DNA of 64,000 nt from Microbacterium suaedae (GTDB taxonomy: Bacteria; Actinomycetota; Actinomycetes; Actinomycetales; Microbacteriaceae), in contig NZ_PNFD01000003.1 of the NCBI RefSeq assembly GCF_003254645.1, forward strand, positions 434,001-498,000. Direction: 5' to 3'. Both the position numbers and the translations under genes were made by a program. Positions 27,850 to 38,107 of this stretch are shown piece by piece; position 1 is the stretch's first letter, and the number at the start of each line of letters is the position of its first letter. Under the pieces are notes generated by a model. The model had not been told where the DNA came from. It did no database searches and saw only the letters and a program-made list of their open reading frames with translations.

Positions 27850-30012
27850 TCACCGGGTGCTCGCCGCCTTGTGCTCGCGGCGACGCCGGTGGAGGATCGG
27901 CTCGGTGTAGCCGTTCGGCTGCCGTGCGCCGTCGAAGACGAGATCGCAGGCCGCTTGGAAGGCGATGCTCGCGTCGGGGTCCTCGGACATCGGGCGGTAC
28001 TCGGGATCCGCCGCGTTCTGGCCGTCGACGACCGCGGCCATGCGGCGCAGGCTCTCCCGCACCTCCTCCTCCGACACGACCCCGTGACGAAGCCAGTTCG
28101 CGACGTGCTGGCTCGAGATGCGCAGCGTCGCTCGATCCTCCATCAGGCCGATGTCGTGGATGTCGGGCACCTTGGAGCACCCGACGCCGTCGTCGATCCA
28201 GCGCACCACGTAGCCGAGCAGCGACTGCAGGTTGTTGTCGAGCTCTTCGCGACGTTCCGCGTCGCTCCACTCGGGCGTCGCGACGACGGCGACCGTGAGG
28301 AGATCATCGAGCGTGCCCCGACGCGCTCCGCGCAGCGCCTCCTGCCGCTCGCGTACATCGACACGGTGATAATGGATCGCGTGCAGCGTCGCGGCCGTCG
28401 GCGAGGGGACCCAGGCCGTCGTCGCGCCCGACCGCGGGTGGGCGATCTTCTTCTCGAGCATGTCGGCCATGAGGTCGGGCATCGCCCACATGCCCTTGCC
28501 GATCTGACCACGCCCGGCGAGCCCCGCCTCGAGGCCGATGTCGACGTTCTGGTCCTCATAGGCCGAGATCCAGGGCTGGTCGCGCATAGCGGCCTTGCGC
28601 ACGAAGGGGCCCGCCTCGAAGGAGGTGTGGATCTCGTCGCCGGATCGGTCGAGGAAGCCGGTGTTGATGAAGACGATGCGATCCGAGGCCGCACCGATCG
28701 ACGCCTTCAGATTGACCGTCGTCCGCCGCTCCTCGTCCATGAGCCCCAGCTTGAGAGTGCGCGGCGGGAGCCCCAGCAGATCCTCAACGCGGGAGAACAG
28801 CTCGACGGCGAAGGCGACCTCGTCGGGGCCGTGCATCTTCGGCTTCACGATGTAGATGGATCCCTCGCGACCGTTGCGCCTCGGGTTCGCTCCGTCGATC
28901 CCGGGCAGGGCCGTGAGCGCGGTGAGCGCGGCGTCCATGATGCCCTCGCCGATCTCCGCCCCGTCGGCATCGAGGATCGCATCGGTCGTCATCAGGTGGC
29001 CGACGTTGCGGACGAACAGGAGCGAGCGGCCCGGCAGCACGACCTCATCTCCCGTGGGCGCCATGTATCGGCGGTCGTCCGCGAGCTCTCGCTCGACGGT
29101 GCGTCCGTTCTTCGTGAATGTGTCGCGCAGCTCGCCCCGATTGAGCCCGAGCCAATTGCGATACGCGGCGACCTTGTCCGCCGCGTCGACCGCCGCGACG
29201 GAGTCCTCGAAGTCGACGATCGTCGTCGTCGCGGCCTCGAGGATGACGTCGGACACGCCGGCCGCGTCCGCGGCTCCGATCGGGGAGGATCGATCGATGC
29301 GAATGTCGATGTGAAGTCCGTTGTGCACGAGGAGGATCGCGGAGGGAGCGCTCGGCCCCCCCGCCCACCCGACGAGCTGCGCGGGATCCGCGAGGCCGGT
29401 CGGCCCGCCGGACAGACGCACCTCGAGCGCGTCGCCGACGATCGAGTAGGCCGTCGCGTCCGCGTGCGATCCGACCTCGAGCGGAGCCACCTCGTCGAGA
29501 AGCGATCGCACGGCCGCGACGACCTGCGCGCCGCGCGCCGCGTCGTACCCGGGCCCGACCGGGGAGCCAGGCAGCGCGTCCGTGCCGTAGAGCGCATCAT
29601 AGAGGGATCCCCACCGCGCGTTAGCGGCGTTCAGCGCGTATCGCGCGTTAGAGACCGGCACCACGAGCTGGGGGCCGGGCACCCGCGCGATCTCGTCGTC
29701 GACACCGCTCGTCGTCACCGCGATGTCGTCGGGCTCGGGACGCAGGTAGCCGATGTCCTCGAGCATCGTGCGATAGGCGTCCGCATCGATCGGGAGCGGA
29801 TTCTCGCGGTGCCAGCGGTCGATCTCGGCCTGCAGCCGATCGCGTTCCTCGAGCAGCGCGCGATTCCGGGGCGCGAGGTCGGCCACGATTCGCGCGAGCC
29901 CTTCCCAGAAGGCCTGCGCGTCGATTCCGGTGCCGTCCAGCGCCTCCCGCTCAACGAACGCGTGCAGTTCCTCGTCAATGAGCAGGCCAGCGGCCTTCAC
30001 TCGTTCAGCCAT
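27850..30012 (-). CDS. glcB: Malate synthase G
   Basis: A 720-residue cytoplasmic enzyme, the normal length for the monomeric G isoform. Recognisable segments include an N-terminal clasp, [24 protein letters not shown]-equivalent region around [34 protein letters not shown] and GKGMWAMPD. It condenses glyoxylate with acetyl-CoA to malate. The start at 30012 follows GGAGGAA. With glcD upstream it forms a glycolate/glyoxylate assimilation route. Confidence 0.96.
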   Translation of the reverse strand: MAERVKAAGLLIDEELHAFVEREALDGTGIDAQAFWEGLARIVADLAPRNRALLEERDRLQAEIDRWHRENPLPIDADAYRTMLEDIGYLRPEPDDIAVTTSGVDDEIARVPGPQLVVPVSNARYALNAANARWGSLYDALYGTDALPGSPVGPGYDAARGAQVVAAVRSLLDEVAPLEVGSHADATAYSIVGDALEVRLSGGPTGLADPAQLVGWAGGPSAPSAILLVHNGLHIDIRIDRSSPIGAADAAGVSDVILEAATTTIVDFEDSVAAVDAADKVAAYRNWLGLNRGELRDTFTKNGRTVERELADDRRYMAPTGDEVVLPGRSLLFVRNVGHLMTTDAILDADGAEIGEGIMDAALTALTALPGIDGANPRRNGREGSIYIVKPKMHGPDEVAFAVELFSRVEDLLGLPPRTLKLGLMDEERRTTVNLKASIGAASDRIVFINTGFLDRSGDEIHTSFEAGPFVRKAAMRDQPWISAYEDQNVDIGLEAGLAGRGQIGKGMWAMPDLMADMLEKKIAHPRSGATTAWVPSPTAATLHAIHYHRVDVRERQEALRGARRGTLDDLLTVAVVATPEWSDAERREELDNNLQSLLGYVVRWIDDGVGCSKVPDIHDIGLMEDRATLRISSQHVANWLRHGVVSEEEVRESLRRMAAVVDGQNAADPEYRPMSEDPDASIAFQAACDLVFDGARQPNGYTEPILHRRRREHKAASTR

Positions 30013-30036
30013 CGGTGTTCCTCCGTGGTCGGCCGC

Positions 30037-31431
30037 TCACGCGGCGAAGATGGTGCCGGGGTTCAGGATCCCCGCGGGATCGAGCGCACGCTTGACACGA
30101 TGCGAGACGTCGAGGAGATCGTCGCCGATCTGGTCGACGAGCCACGGGCGCTTGAGCCGACCGACGCCGTGCTCTCCCGTGATCGTGCCGCCCAGGTCGA
30201 TCGCGAGATCCATGATCTGTCCATAGGAGCGCTCGGCCCGCCGGACCATGTCCCGATCCTCGAGATCGACGACCACCAGTGGGTGCGTGTTGCCGTCACC
30301 CGCGTGCGCGATGAAGGCGATCGTCACGTCGTTCTCGGCCGCGATCCGCTCGACTCCACTGATGAGACGCGGGAGCTCGGGGATCGCGACGCCGACGTCC
30401 TCGAGAAGGAGCGAACCGAGTCGCTCCACGGCGGGGATCGCGATTCGCCGCGCGTGCGCGTATCGCTCGCCGTCCTCGACATCGGCCGTCTCGAAGCACT
30501 CGGTCGCGCCGTGGCGTTCGAACGCGTCGAGCATGATGGCGACCTCCTCACCCGTGGGACTCCGATCGTCCGAGCGCGCCACCACGAGCGCCGCGGCGTC
30601 TCGGCGCAGGCCCATCGCCAGTTCGTCCTCCACCGCGCCGATACTCACGCCGTCCATGTACTCGAGCATTGAGGGACGGATGCGGCGCGCGATCTCGGCC
30701 ACGGCGGCGCCTGCCGCCGCGGAGCTGTCGAACCAGCCGACGACGGTGCGCGGCGCCATCGGTGCAGGGAGGAGCCGGAGCGTGATCTCCGTGATGATCC
30801 CGAGCGTGCCCTCGCTGCCGACGAACAGCTTCAGCATCGAGAGCCCGGCCACATCCTTGAGACGCGGACCGCCGATGCGGACGGCACGCCCGTCTGCGAG
30901 GACGACCTCGATGCCCAGCACATAGTCCGTCGTGACGCCGTACTTCACACAGCACAGACCGCCCGCATTCGTCGCGACGTTCCCGCCGATCGAGCAGAAC
31001 TCTGCGGATGCGGGATCCGGCGGGTACCAGAGGCCGACCTCTGCGGCCGCCGCCTTCACCTCCGCGTTCATGAGGCCGGGCTGCACCACTGCTGTGCGCG
31101 TCGTCTCGTCGATGGAGAGACCACGCATGCGCTCCGTCGAGAGCACGATGCCGCCCTGGACCGCGGAGGCACCACCCGAGAGCCCCGAGCCGGCACCGCG
31201 GGGGACGACGGGGATACCGTTCGCCGTCGCCCATCGCATCACGGCCTGGACGTGTTCGGTGCGCTCCGCGAGCACAACGGCGAGCGGGACCGCCACGTTG
31301 CGATCGTTCGCGCGGTCGCGGCGATACGGCTCCGTCGACTCGGGATCCGTGAGCACCTCGACATCGGGAAGCGCGTCGATGAGTTCGACCAGGGGTGGCT
31401 TCGCGGCTCCGGTCGCGGTTTGATCGACCAT
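30037..31431 (-). CDS. glcD: FAD-linked oxidase, glycolate oxidase subunit GlcD
   Basis: A 464-residue FAD_binding_4 / FAD-oxidase-C protein. The FAD motif VVPRGAGSGLSGGAS is near residue 85, and the C-terminal EHGVGRLKRPWL is typical of GlcD. It oxidises glycolate, or a related D-2-hydroxy acid such as D-lactate, to the 2-oxo acid. glcE and glcF are not in the window, so it may act as a single-subunit dehydrogenase or use partners elsewhere. It starts at 31431 after GGGAGAAAG and lies 50 bp after the glycosidase-like gene, perhaps read through from the operator at 34483. Confidence 0.9.
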   Translation of the reverse strand: MVDQTATGAAKPPLVELIDALPDVEVLTDPESTEPYRRDRANDRNVAVPLAVVLAERTEHVQAVMRWATANGIPVVPRGAGSGLSGGASAVQGGIVLSTERMRGLSIDETTRTAVVQPGLMNAEVKAAAAEVGLWYPPDPASAEFCSIGGNVATNAGGLCCVKYGVTTDYVLGIEVVLADGRAVRIGGPRLKDVAGLSMLKLFVGSEGTLGIITEITLRLLPAPMAPRTVVGWFDSSAAAGAAVAEIARRIRPSMLEYMDGVSIGAVEDELAMGLRRDAAALVVARSDDRSPTGEEVAIMLDAFERHGATECFETADVEDGERYAHARRIAIPAVERLGSLLLEDVGVAIPELPRLISGVERIAAENDVTIAFIAHAGDGNTHPLVVVDLEDRDMVRRAERSYGQIMDLAIDLGGTITGEHGVGRLKRPWLVDQIGDDLLDVSHRVKRALDPAGILNPGTIFAA

Positions 31432-31457
31432 CTTTCTCCCTCAGCTCTGAGTCGGAT

Positions 31458-31479
31458 GACGGGTCTCGAGCAGCCCGTC
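31458..31479. terminator. Weak hairpin between two co-directional genes
   Basis: GACGGG (31458-31463) pairs with CCCGTC (31474-31479). It lies just after the stop of the glycosidase-like gene on the minus strand and may attenuate reading into glcD. Confidence 0.35.
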
Positions 31480-31481
31480 GG

Positions 31482-33569
31482 TCAGGAGTCGGACACGGTG
31501 ACGGCCTCGAAGAGGCCGAGCCGCGGCAGCGGGATCACGAGATCGTCGCCCTCGACAAACGCCTCGAGCCGGACGTCGGCATGAAGCGCATGGGCGACGA
31601 CCTGTTCGCCTGCGCGACCCCGCAGCCGCAGCCGGGCGCGATCGATCGGTACGTGCGGACCGTAGGATCGACGCCGCAGCCCGGAGTGGTTGATGAGGTG
31701 CGCGACGAGGTCGTCGCCGCTGCGTCCGATCACGATCTCGACGGCCTCGTGCGCCTCGAGCTCGATCGTGGGCCGCACGAGCGCGCGCACGATGTCGACG
31801 AACAGGTCGCGCGCGTCAGTCTTCGCGAACTCGCGATATGTGCGCCCGATGGTCCACGGGATGATCGCGCTTGATCCGGCGCCGACGCGACGCCGCGCCC
31901 AGACCGGGTCGCCGCCGACGACGTGCCCGAAGGCGTACTCGGGCGGACCGAAGGGCGCCTGCGGCAGGATGCCCCCGAACCGCTCGGTGTTTTCCGCCCA
32001 GCGCAGCCGTTCGAGCCGCCCCGCCACGGGCACGATCGGCCCTTCGTAGGCGAGGCGGTCGGCGCGGGGCTGCGCGTTCGTCGAAGCGTAGGACGAGCGC
32101 AGATCGGTTCCGGTGACGGGCGGTGAGACCCTTCCGCTCGCGGGGCTCGTGCGCAGTTCGACACCGTCGTCACCGATGCCGGAGCTGCCCGTGGTGAGAA
32201 GGGATCCGCCCCGTTCGACGTACGTGTCGAGCTCGGATCCGGCACCGCGCAGACCGCCGAGATCCGGCAGCACGACGAGCGCGTACCGGTCGAGGCCTCC
32301 CGCACTTGCGACAGCGCCCACACGGTCGATCGGTACGACGTCGAACGACAGGTGGCGTTCGGTCAGCGCCTGATGGACGCCGCGGTACTCCTCGACGAGA
32401 TCCCAATACCCGCCCGGAGGCGCCGATCCGAAGTCGGGGCGCACGACAGCGATCTCGGCCGCGGTGCGCAGGCCGTCGTACAGTGCGCGGTGTGCCGCGC
32501 GGAAACGCATCACCTCTCGACCGACCGCGATCGATGCGCTCATCGGCAGGCGCCCGGGAGCACCGAAGTAGTAGGCCGAGGGGTTCCCGCCGCGCGCGAT
32601 CGCCTGGACCAGGTGCTGTGCGAAATGCTCGGCCTCCTCGGGCGCCATCCGGTAGGTCGAATCGACGAAGGCGACGCAGTTGACGAGCACGGCGGCTTCG
32701 GGATCCGTCGCCGTCGCGGCGCTGACGGCCTCGCCCGTGGCGTAGGGCCAGAGCTCTTTGCCCGGCATCGCTCGGAACGCGTTGTTCCCCTCGAGATACT
32801 CGACCGGAGCGCCGCGTCTCAGAACGACCGCGATGTCGCGGTCGAACGATTCCACGTGATCGACGATCCGCGCCGTGAGGTCGGCGAGCACCCACGCCGT
32901 ATACTGGCGCCACCTTCCGAAGGTCGGCGATCGCATGCCCTCGGGGTGCGCCGCACCGCCGGAGAACGCCGCGAAGCCGGCGAGGCACGCGGCGCAGTGG
33001 CAGGGCCCGTGCATCACCTCGCTGTAGTCGCGCTCGTTGAAGTTGAACCAGTTGAAGAAGACGCCGTCTACGTCGTACCGCTCGAGCACTTCGTCGACGA
33101 CGTCGAACGTGCGCTCCTGGTAGTACGCAGCAGACGGGCACGCACTCGCCAGGCCGTTATACATCTGCGGTGCGCCGTCGACGTCGCGATAGAGCCACTC
33201 GGGATTCTCATCGGCGATGCGCGCTGGCAGCTTCGACATGTCGAATCGCGCGATCACCTTCACGCCCTTCGCGTGCGCCGCCGCGACGGCATCGCCGAAC
33301 AGATCGCCCGACGGCCGCTCTCGAAGCAGGGGCTCGCGCGTCTGGAACGGAAGATCGCTGGGGTGGAACGAGAGGATCCCACCCGCGTTGAGAAGCCAGG
33401 TGTCCGCACCGCAGTCGATCGCCGCATCGACGGCGGCGCCCGCGTCCATGAGGGCGTCGACCGGCTGCAGATTCGTCTGCAGAACCTGGAACGGCGCGCG
33501 CCAGCGGCTGTCAGCGGAGAGACGACGCACCGTGTCGGGTTGCGTCCAATCGATCGAGGCCGAGGTCAT
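31482..33569 (-). CDS. Hypothetical glycoside hydrolase (GHL6-like barrel with beta-galactosidase-trimerisation-like domain)
   Basis: A 695-residue cytoplasmic protein without a signal peptide. The first 350 residues read as a TIM barrel: GADTWLLNAGG, KGVKVIARFDMSK, NPEWLYRDVDG, DGVFFNWFNFNE and a CHCAAC cysteine cluster. This pattern fits the hypothetical glycosyl hydrolase 6 type. The centre (YALVVLPDLGGLRGAGSELD...GSLLTTGSSG) fits a beta-galactosidase trimerisation-like domain. I cannot name a substrate. Its start overlaps the stop of the reductase gene by 4 bp, so it belongs to the LacI-controlled unit that begins at 34435. Confidence 0.7.
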   Translation of the reverse strand: MTSASIDWTQPDTVRRLSADSRWRAPFQVLQTNLQPVDALMDAGAAVDAAIDCGADTWLLNAGGILSFHPSDLPFQTREPLLRERPSGDLFGDAVAAAHAKGVKVIARFDMSKLPARIADENPEWLYRDVDGAPQMYNGLASACPSAAYYQERTFDVVDEVLERYDVDGVFFNWFNFNERDYSEVMHGPCHCAACLAGFAAFSGGAAHPEGMRSPTFGRWRQYTAWVLADLTARIVDHVESFDRDIAVVLRRGAPVEYLEGNNAFRAMPGKELWPYATGEAVSAATATDPEAAVLVNCVAFVDSTYRMAPEEAEHFAQHLVQAIARGGNPSAYYFGAPGRLPMSASIAVGREVMRFRAAHRALYDGLRTAAEIAVVRPDFGSAPPGGYWDLVEEYRGVHQALTERHLSFDVVPIDRVGAVASAGGLDRYALVVLPDLGGLRGAGSELDTYVERGGSLLTTGSSGIGDDGVELRTSPASGRVSPPVTGTDLRSSYASTNAQPRADRLAYEGPIVPVAGRLERLRWAENTERFGGILPQAPFGPPEYAFGHVVGGDPVWARRRVGAGSSAIIPWTIGRTYREFAKTDARDLFVDIVRALVRPTIELEAHEAVEIVIGRSGDDLVAHLINHSGLRRRSYGPHVPIDRARLRLRGRAGEQVVAHALHADVRLEAFVEGDDLVIPLPRLGLFEAVTVSDS

Positions 33570-34435
33570 CGCGAACCGTTCATCTCTTCAGCCAGCTTGA
33601 GCAGGGCCGAGTGATCCAGGCCCCCGTCGCCGCGCGCGACGAGCGCCCGCACGAGCTGGGTGACCGCCGCCGTGAGGGGGAGCGAGAGTCCGTCGGACCC
33701 GGCGGTGCGTTCCACGATCCCCAGATCCTTCGCGTGGAGCGCGAGCCGGAAACCGGGATCGAACTGATGATCCAGCATGGCGTCGCGTTTCCGCTCGAGC
33801 ACCGTGCTGCCGGCGAGGCCGCCCCCGATCACCTCGAGAGCAGCCGTGAGCTGCGCCCCCTGAGATTGCAGGAGCACAATCGCCTCAGCGACGAGCTGGA
33901 TGTTGCCGGCGACGATGAGCTGATTGGCCGCTTTGACGACCTGGCCGGCGCCGACCGGCCCGACGTGGACGATCGTTCGCCCCATGTCTTCGAGGAGCGA
34001 CCGCACATCGGCGACGTCGTCGTCCGAGCCGCCGACCATGATCGACAGAACCGCATCGACCGCGCCCGCCTCTCCTCCGCTGACCGGCGCGTCAAGGTAT
34101 CGACCACCGGCTGCGGAGACCCTCGATGCCAGCGCGCGCGTCGCCTCCGCATCGATCGTGCTCATGTCGATGACGACAGCGCCGGGCTTCAGGGCGGGAA
34201 CGACCTGGTCGACGACGGACTCGACGTCGAGAGTGTCCGGGAGCATCGTGATGACGACGTCCGCGTCCGCGGTCGCCGCCGCGACGTCCCGGACGACGGC
34301 GAGCCCCGCCTGCGCGGCGCGCTCCGCGGCGGCATCCGATCGGACGATTCCGGTGACGGCGTGACCGGCCCGGGCGAGGTTGCGGGCCATGGGCAGACCC
34401 ATGATACCCAGACCGATGAAGGCGATCTTCGCCAT
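33566..34435 (-). CDS. 2-hydroxy-3-oxopropionate (tartronate semialdehyde) reductase-like dehydrogenase
   Basis: A 289-residue beta-hydroxyacid dehydrogenase. The NAD(P) motif is GLGIMG (8-13), DAPVSGG is the substrate loop, and the catalytic Lys is in VVKAANQL. The best family fit is GarR/GlxR, which reduces tartronate semialdehyde to glycerate. The ATG at 34435 has AGGAG 7 bp upstream. As first gene of a unit leading to glcD-glcB it fits glyoxylate handling. Other 3-hydroxyacid substrates remain possible. Confidence 0.85.
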   Translation of the reverse strand: MAKIAFIGLGIMGLPMARNLARAGHAVTGIVRSDAAAERAAQAGLAVVRDVAAATADADVVITMLPDTLDVESVVDQVVPALKPGAVVIDMSTIDAEATRALASRVSAAGGRYLDAPVSGGEAGAVDAVLSIMVGGSDDDVADVRSLLEDMGRTIVHVGPVGAGQVVKAANQLIVAGNIQLVAEAIVLLQSQGAQLTAALEVIGGGLAGSTVLERKRDAMLDHQFDPGFRLALHAKDLGIVERTAGSDGLSLPLTAAVTQLVRALVARGDGGLDHSALLKLAEEMNGSR

Positions 34436-34482
34436 TCGACACTCCTCTCGTCGGTGAGAAATCCACTGTCGGACCACCGATC

Positions 34483-34496
34483 GGCAACCGATTGAC
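34483..34496. promoter_or_regulatory. LacI-type operator, site 2
   Basis: GGCAACCGATTGAC, 48 bp upstream of the reductase start. It is the leftward half of a divergent promoter region (34436-34729) with two operators about 150 bp apart, a spacing that would allow looping. Confidence 0.7.
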
Positions 34497-34639
34497 GACC
34501 ACCGTAACGCATCCGAAGATCCGTCGCGACCCCAGAAGCTCATCGCCTTCCTTCTTACGATGACGTCAGGGTCTTCGACAATGCAGGGCAGCCCCTGACC
34601 ACGCTACGCGGAGCAGCGCCGGAACGGAATCACATTTTC

Positions 34640-34653
34640 GTCAACCGATTGAC
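34640..34653. promoter_or_regulatory. LacI-type operator, site 3
   Basis: GTCAACCGATTGAC, 76 bp upstream of the hydroxyacid dehydrogenase start on the plus strand. Confidence 0.72.
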
Positions 34654-34729
34654 GCACTGCGCCATCCGTAGCACGATGAGGTCCACCGGACTGCGACGTC
34701 GACGTCGCCGAGGAGAGGACCCGCCCGTC

Positions 34730-35734
34730 ATGACCGAACCGGACCAGCACACGATCGGCACCGTGCTGTCGACGCTCCTGTGGAGCGACGAGGAGATCGG
34801 CCGACTCCGTGACGCGATCGGCGCCGAGGAGTTCATTCACGTCCATCCCCGCGAGTTCGACCGTGTCGCCGAGGCTCTCGAGCGTGCCGAGGTGGCGATC
34901 CTCCCGATCGACCTCGACGACCGATTCCTCGAAGCCCCGAATCTGCGCTGGGTCCACTGCGACCACTCGGGGCTGACGAAGTCCGCCCGGCCCGAGGTGT
35001 TCGCGCGCGGCCTGATCGTGACCGGGTCGGCAGGCCGCTCGGCGCCGGCGCTCGCCCAGCACGCCTTTTACTTCGCCCTGGGTCTCGCGTTCGATGCACG
35101 CGGGCTGCACCGCATGCAGGAGGAGCACGTCTGGCAGGGTCTCCCCGACTACCAGAATCGCCTCGCCCTATCGGGCCAGACGCTGGGCGTCATCGGGCTG
35201 GGCCACACGGGCACGGCGATGGCCGCTCTCGGAAAGGCATTCGGCATGCGCGTGCTCGGCTACCGCCGTTCGAAGGGGGAAACCCCGCCGAGCGTCGACA
35301 GAATGTTCTCCGCCGACCACGGCGACAGTGTCGACGAACTGCTCGCCGAGTCCGATGTCGTCATGCTCGCGGTGCCCCTCAGCGACGAGACGCACCACCT
35401 GATCAGCGCGTCCCAGCTCGCCCAAATGCGCCCGAACGCCACTCTCATCAACATGGCTCGGGGGCCGGTCGTCGACCAGGACGCCCTCATCGACGCGCTG
35501 CGCAGAGGCGAGATCGCCGGCGCGGGGCTCGACGTCACGACGCCGGAGCCCCTCCCCGATGAGTCGCCGCTCTGGGATATGCCGAACGTGCTCATCACGC
35601 CGCACATCACCCCGAAGCTGGCCGATCGCACGCAGCGATCGATCGACATCATCGCCGAGAACGCCCGGCGCTACCGCCGTGGCGAGCCGATGCTCAACGC
35701 CATGACGCCGCGCGACCTCTACACCCAGGGCTGA
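34730..35734 (+). CDS. D-isomer-specific 2-hydroxyacid dehydrogenase
   Basis: A 334-residue enzyme. The NAD fold is GVIGLGHTGTAMAALGKAF, the catalytic Arg is in MARGPVV, and the Glu/His pair is around TPEPL and LITPHI. The ATG at 34730 lies 12 bp after AGGAGAGG; longer in-frame extensions lack coding character. It reduces a 2-oxo acid or oxidises a D-2-hydroxy acid. First of three rightward genes with a binding protein and a PcaD-like hydrolase; the operator upstream links it to the island. Hydroxypyruvate or glyoxylate would fit the glcD/glcB neighbourhood (inference). Confidence 0.88.
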   Translation: MTEPDQHTIGTVLSTLLWSDEEIGRLRDAIGAEEFIHVHPREFDRVAEALERAEVAILPIDLDDRFLEAPNLRWVHCDHSGLTKSARPEVFARGLIVTGSAGRSAPALAQHAFYFALGLAFDARGLHRMQEEHVWQGLPDYQNRLALSGQTLGVIGLGHTGTAMAALGKAFGMRVLGYRRSKGETPPSVDRMFSADHGDSVDELLAESDVVMLAVPLSDETHHLISASQLAQMRPNATLINMARGPVVDQDALIDALRRGEIAGAGLDVTTPEPLPDESPLWDMPNVLITPHITPKLADRTQRSIDIIAENARRYRRGEPMLNAMTPRDLYTQG

Positions 35735-35771
35735 CGCCCGCACGACCGGAACACTCGTCGAAGGAGACAAG

Positions 35772-37298
35772 ATGCTTCACCCCACCCGCGCCGCGGCGAT
35801 CGCCGCCGCCACGACCATCGCCGTGACGCTCACCGCGTGCGGCTCCGGCGACACATCGGGGACGGAGGGCGAGTCGAACGGCTCCGACGCCAAGATGACC
35901 ATGACCGTCCAGGCGCCCCCGAACTCGTTCGATCCCGCGCAGCTGCACGACGGGCAGCAGCGGTACCTCTGGGGCGCCCTCTACGACACCCTCCTGTACA
36001 GCGACACGACGGGCAAGGTGACGCCGAACGCGGCGGAGACCTGGGAATACTCCGACGACAGAAAGACCCTCACGCTCACCCTCCGCGAAGGGATGACCTA
36101 CTCGACCGGCGACCCCGTCACGGCCGCGGACGTCGCCGGTGTGCTCGAGCGCACGCGCACCACCCCCGGCCCCCAGCAGAGCAACCTCGCGGCGGTCTCG
36201 TCCGTGAGCGCCCCCGACGAGCGCACGGTCGTCCTCGCGCTCAGCGAGCCGGATCCAAACCTGCTCGTCGCGCTGTCCTACGGCGCCGGGGCGATCGCCG
36301 AGCCCGACGCGATCGAGGCCGACGCCGACACGCTCGACCCCGTCGGATCGGGCCCCTACGCGCTCGACGAGGAGCGCACGGCCGACGGAACGACCTACGT
36401 TCTCGAGCGTCGCAACGACCACTGGAACGCCGAGACCTATCCGTTCGAGACGATCACCGTGCGGGTAATGCAGGACCGGACGGCCCAGTTCAACGCGCTC
36501 ATCGCGGGTGAGATCGACGCGGGCACCATCGAGGCCCAGCTCGCCGGACAGGCCGAGTCGAACGGTCTGGAGCTCACGACCGTCGAAGGCGCGTCGCTGG
36601 GGTCGATCGTCATCGCCGACCGAGGCGGCGAGGTCGCCGAGCCGCTCGCGGATGTGCGCGTCCGCCAGGCGATCAATTATGCGCTCGACAAGCAGGGCAT
36701 GATCGACGGCCTCCTCGGCGGCGCCGGGACGCCGGCGTCGCAGCTGTTCAACAGCTCATCGCCGGCGTACGTCAAAGAGCTCACGGATCGCTACGAGTAC
36801 GATCCCGACGAGGCGCGGCGCCTGCTGGCCGAGGCCGGCTACGAGGACGGCTTCACCCTCGCGATGCCCGAGAGTCTCTTCGTGACCCACTTCCAGGCCA
36901 GCATCACGCAGGGGCTCAAGGACGTCGGGATCACGGTGGACTGGGAGCCCGTGCCCGCGTCCCAGTCGGGGCAGACCACGGACTGGGGCATGTACTTCAA
37001 CTTCGGAGGCATGGCGGCCCCGTCGCGCATTAGCTCCCTCTACTTCGCGCCCGACGGCTCGCAGAATCCCTTCCACCATCGAGACAACGTCATGGACGGC
37101 CTGCTCGCGGACTTGCAGACCGAGGGCGATCCCGAGAAGGCGAACGAGATCTACCGCGAGATGAACGAGCACGTCGTCGAACAGGGGTGGTACGTACCGA
37201 TGTTCCTGCAGTCGTCGACCTGGGCCATGAGCGATGCCGTCGCATACGTCGGCGGATCCACATCCCTCCAGGACATCCGCGAGTTCGGGGCACCGTGA
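35772..37298 (+). CDS. Family-5 solute-binding lipoprotein
   Basis: A 508-residue lipoprotein (lipobox LTAC, Cys23) of the SBP_bac_5 fold (PNSFDPAQL, YDTLLYSDTTG, INYALDKQGMIDGLL). It is clearly related to, but more distant than, the pair at 24411 and 54450. It has no adjacent permease. Its stop overlaps the GTG of the following hydrolase. It probably brings a different ligand of the same pathway to the shared importer. Confidence 0.9.
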   Translation: MLHPTRAAAIAAATTIAVTLTACGSGDTSGTEGESNGSDAKMTMTVQAPPNSFDPAQLHDGQQRYLWGALYDTLLYSDTTGKVTPNAAETWEYSDDRKTLTLTLREGMTYSTGDPVTAADVAGVLERTRTTPGPQQSNLAAVSSVSAPDERTVVLALSEPDPNLLVALSYGAGAIAEPDAIEADADTLDPVGSGPYALDEERTADGTTYVLERRNDHWNAETYPFETITVRVMQDRTAQFNALIAGEIDAGTIEAQLAGQAESNGLELTTVEGASLGSIVIADRGGEVAEPLADVRVRQAINYALDKQGMIDGLLGGAGTPASQLFNSSSPAYVKELTDRYEYDPDEARRLLAEAGYEDGFTLAMPESLFVTHFQASITQGLKDVGITVDWEPVPASQSGQTTDWGMYFNFGGMAAPSRISSLYFAPDGSQNPFHHRDNVMDGLLADLQTEGDPEKANEIYREMNEHVVEQGWYVPMFLQSSTWAMSDAVAYVGGSTSLQDIREFGAP

Positions 37299-38035
37299 TC
37301 CCCGCCGGAGACGAACGCACGAGTATCGTGCTGCTCAACTCGCTCGCGACGCGCGCGGCCTTGTGGGACGGGGTGCGCCACTCGCTCCCCGACGACGTCG
37401 ACGCCGTAACGTTCGACCAGCGCGATCAGCGTCACAGCGACGATGCGGCGCCATTCGCACTCGACGACATGGTGGACGACGCGGTCGCCGCGCTCGACGA
37501 ACGCGGGATCGCTCGCGCGCACGTCGCCGGCGTGTCGCTCGGGGGGATCGTGGCCCTGCACGCCGCGGCCACGCGGCCCGACCGATTCGTCACCGTCACG
37601 GCGATGTGCTGCGCTGCCCGCTTCCCGCGCGACGTCTGGATCGAACGCGCGGCGGCGGTTCGGGAGGTGGGCCTCGCTCCGCTCGTCCCCGCCGTACTCA
37701 ATCGATGGTTCACCCCTGTGTTCCAGGACGCGCACCCCGCCCTCGTCGGCCGCTTCGCGTCGATGCTGGCGGCGACACCCGATGACGGCTACGCGCGGGC
37801 GTGCGATCTTCTCGCCGAGGCCGACGTGTCGGGCGAGCTCTCCCGCATCGAGCAGCCGGCGCTCATCGTCTCCGGGGAGCTCGACAACGCGAATCCCGTC
37901 GAGCACCAGCGCCGCATCGTCGACGGGATCCCGCATGCCTCCCACACAATCGTTCCGGACGCGGGGCACCTCGTCCCGGCGTCCCACCCGGAGACCGTCG
38001 CCCGCCTGCTGATCGAGCAGCTGCGCGCGTCGTGA
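37295..38035 (+). CDS. PcaD-like alpha/beta-hydrolase
   Basis: A 246-residue hydrolase starting at GTG 37295 (GTGA overlap). The nucleophile elbow is GVSLGG (Ser81), then AATRPDRFVTVTAMCCAARFP and a C-terminal DAGHLVPASHPE with the catalytic His. The arrangement, including the Ala-Ala-Arg stretch, is that of 3-oxoadipate enol-lactonases. In this sugar-acid context it might act on a sugar lactone or an ester. No other protocatechuate genes are near. Confidence 0.8.
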   Translation: MIPAGDERTSIVLLNSLATRAALWDGVRHSLPDDVDAVTFDQRDQRHSDDAAPFALDDMVDDAVAALDERGIARAHVAGVSLGGIVALHAAATRPDRFVTVTAMCCAARFPRDVWIERAAAVREVGLAPLVPAVLNRWFTPVFQDAHPALVGRFASMLAATPDDGYARACDLLAEADVSGELSRIEQPALIVSGELDNANPVEHQRRIVDGIPHASHTIVPDAGHLVPASHPETVARLLIEQLRAS

Positions 38036-38059
38036 TCGGTCGCCTCCGAGCGAGGCGCA

Positions 38060-38098
38060 TGACGAGGGGGCACCGGCGTCGCCGGTGCCCCCTCGTCA
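38060..38098. terminator. Strong bidirectional terminator
   Basis: Perfect 18-bp arms (38060-38077 and 38081-38098, tip CCGGC-gtc-GCCGG) with a 3-base loop, between the convergent hydrolase and mannonate dehydratase genes. Confidence 0.85.
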
Positions 38099-38107
38099 CG
38101 ATCGCGC

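Noticed and set aside
37295..38035. Protocatechuate pathway (pcaD) assignment
   Set aside because: The fold matches enol-lactonases, but no pcaGHBC genes are present and it is coupled to a sugar-regulon binding protein.
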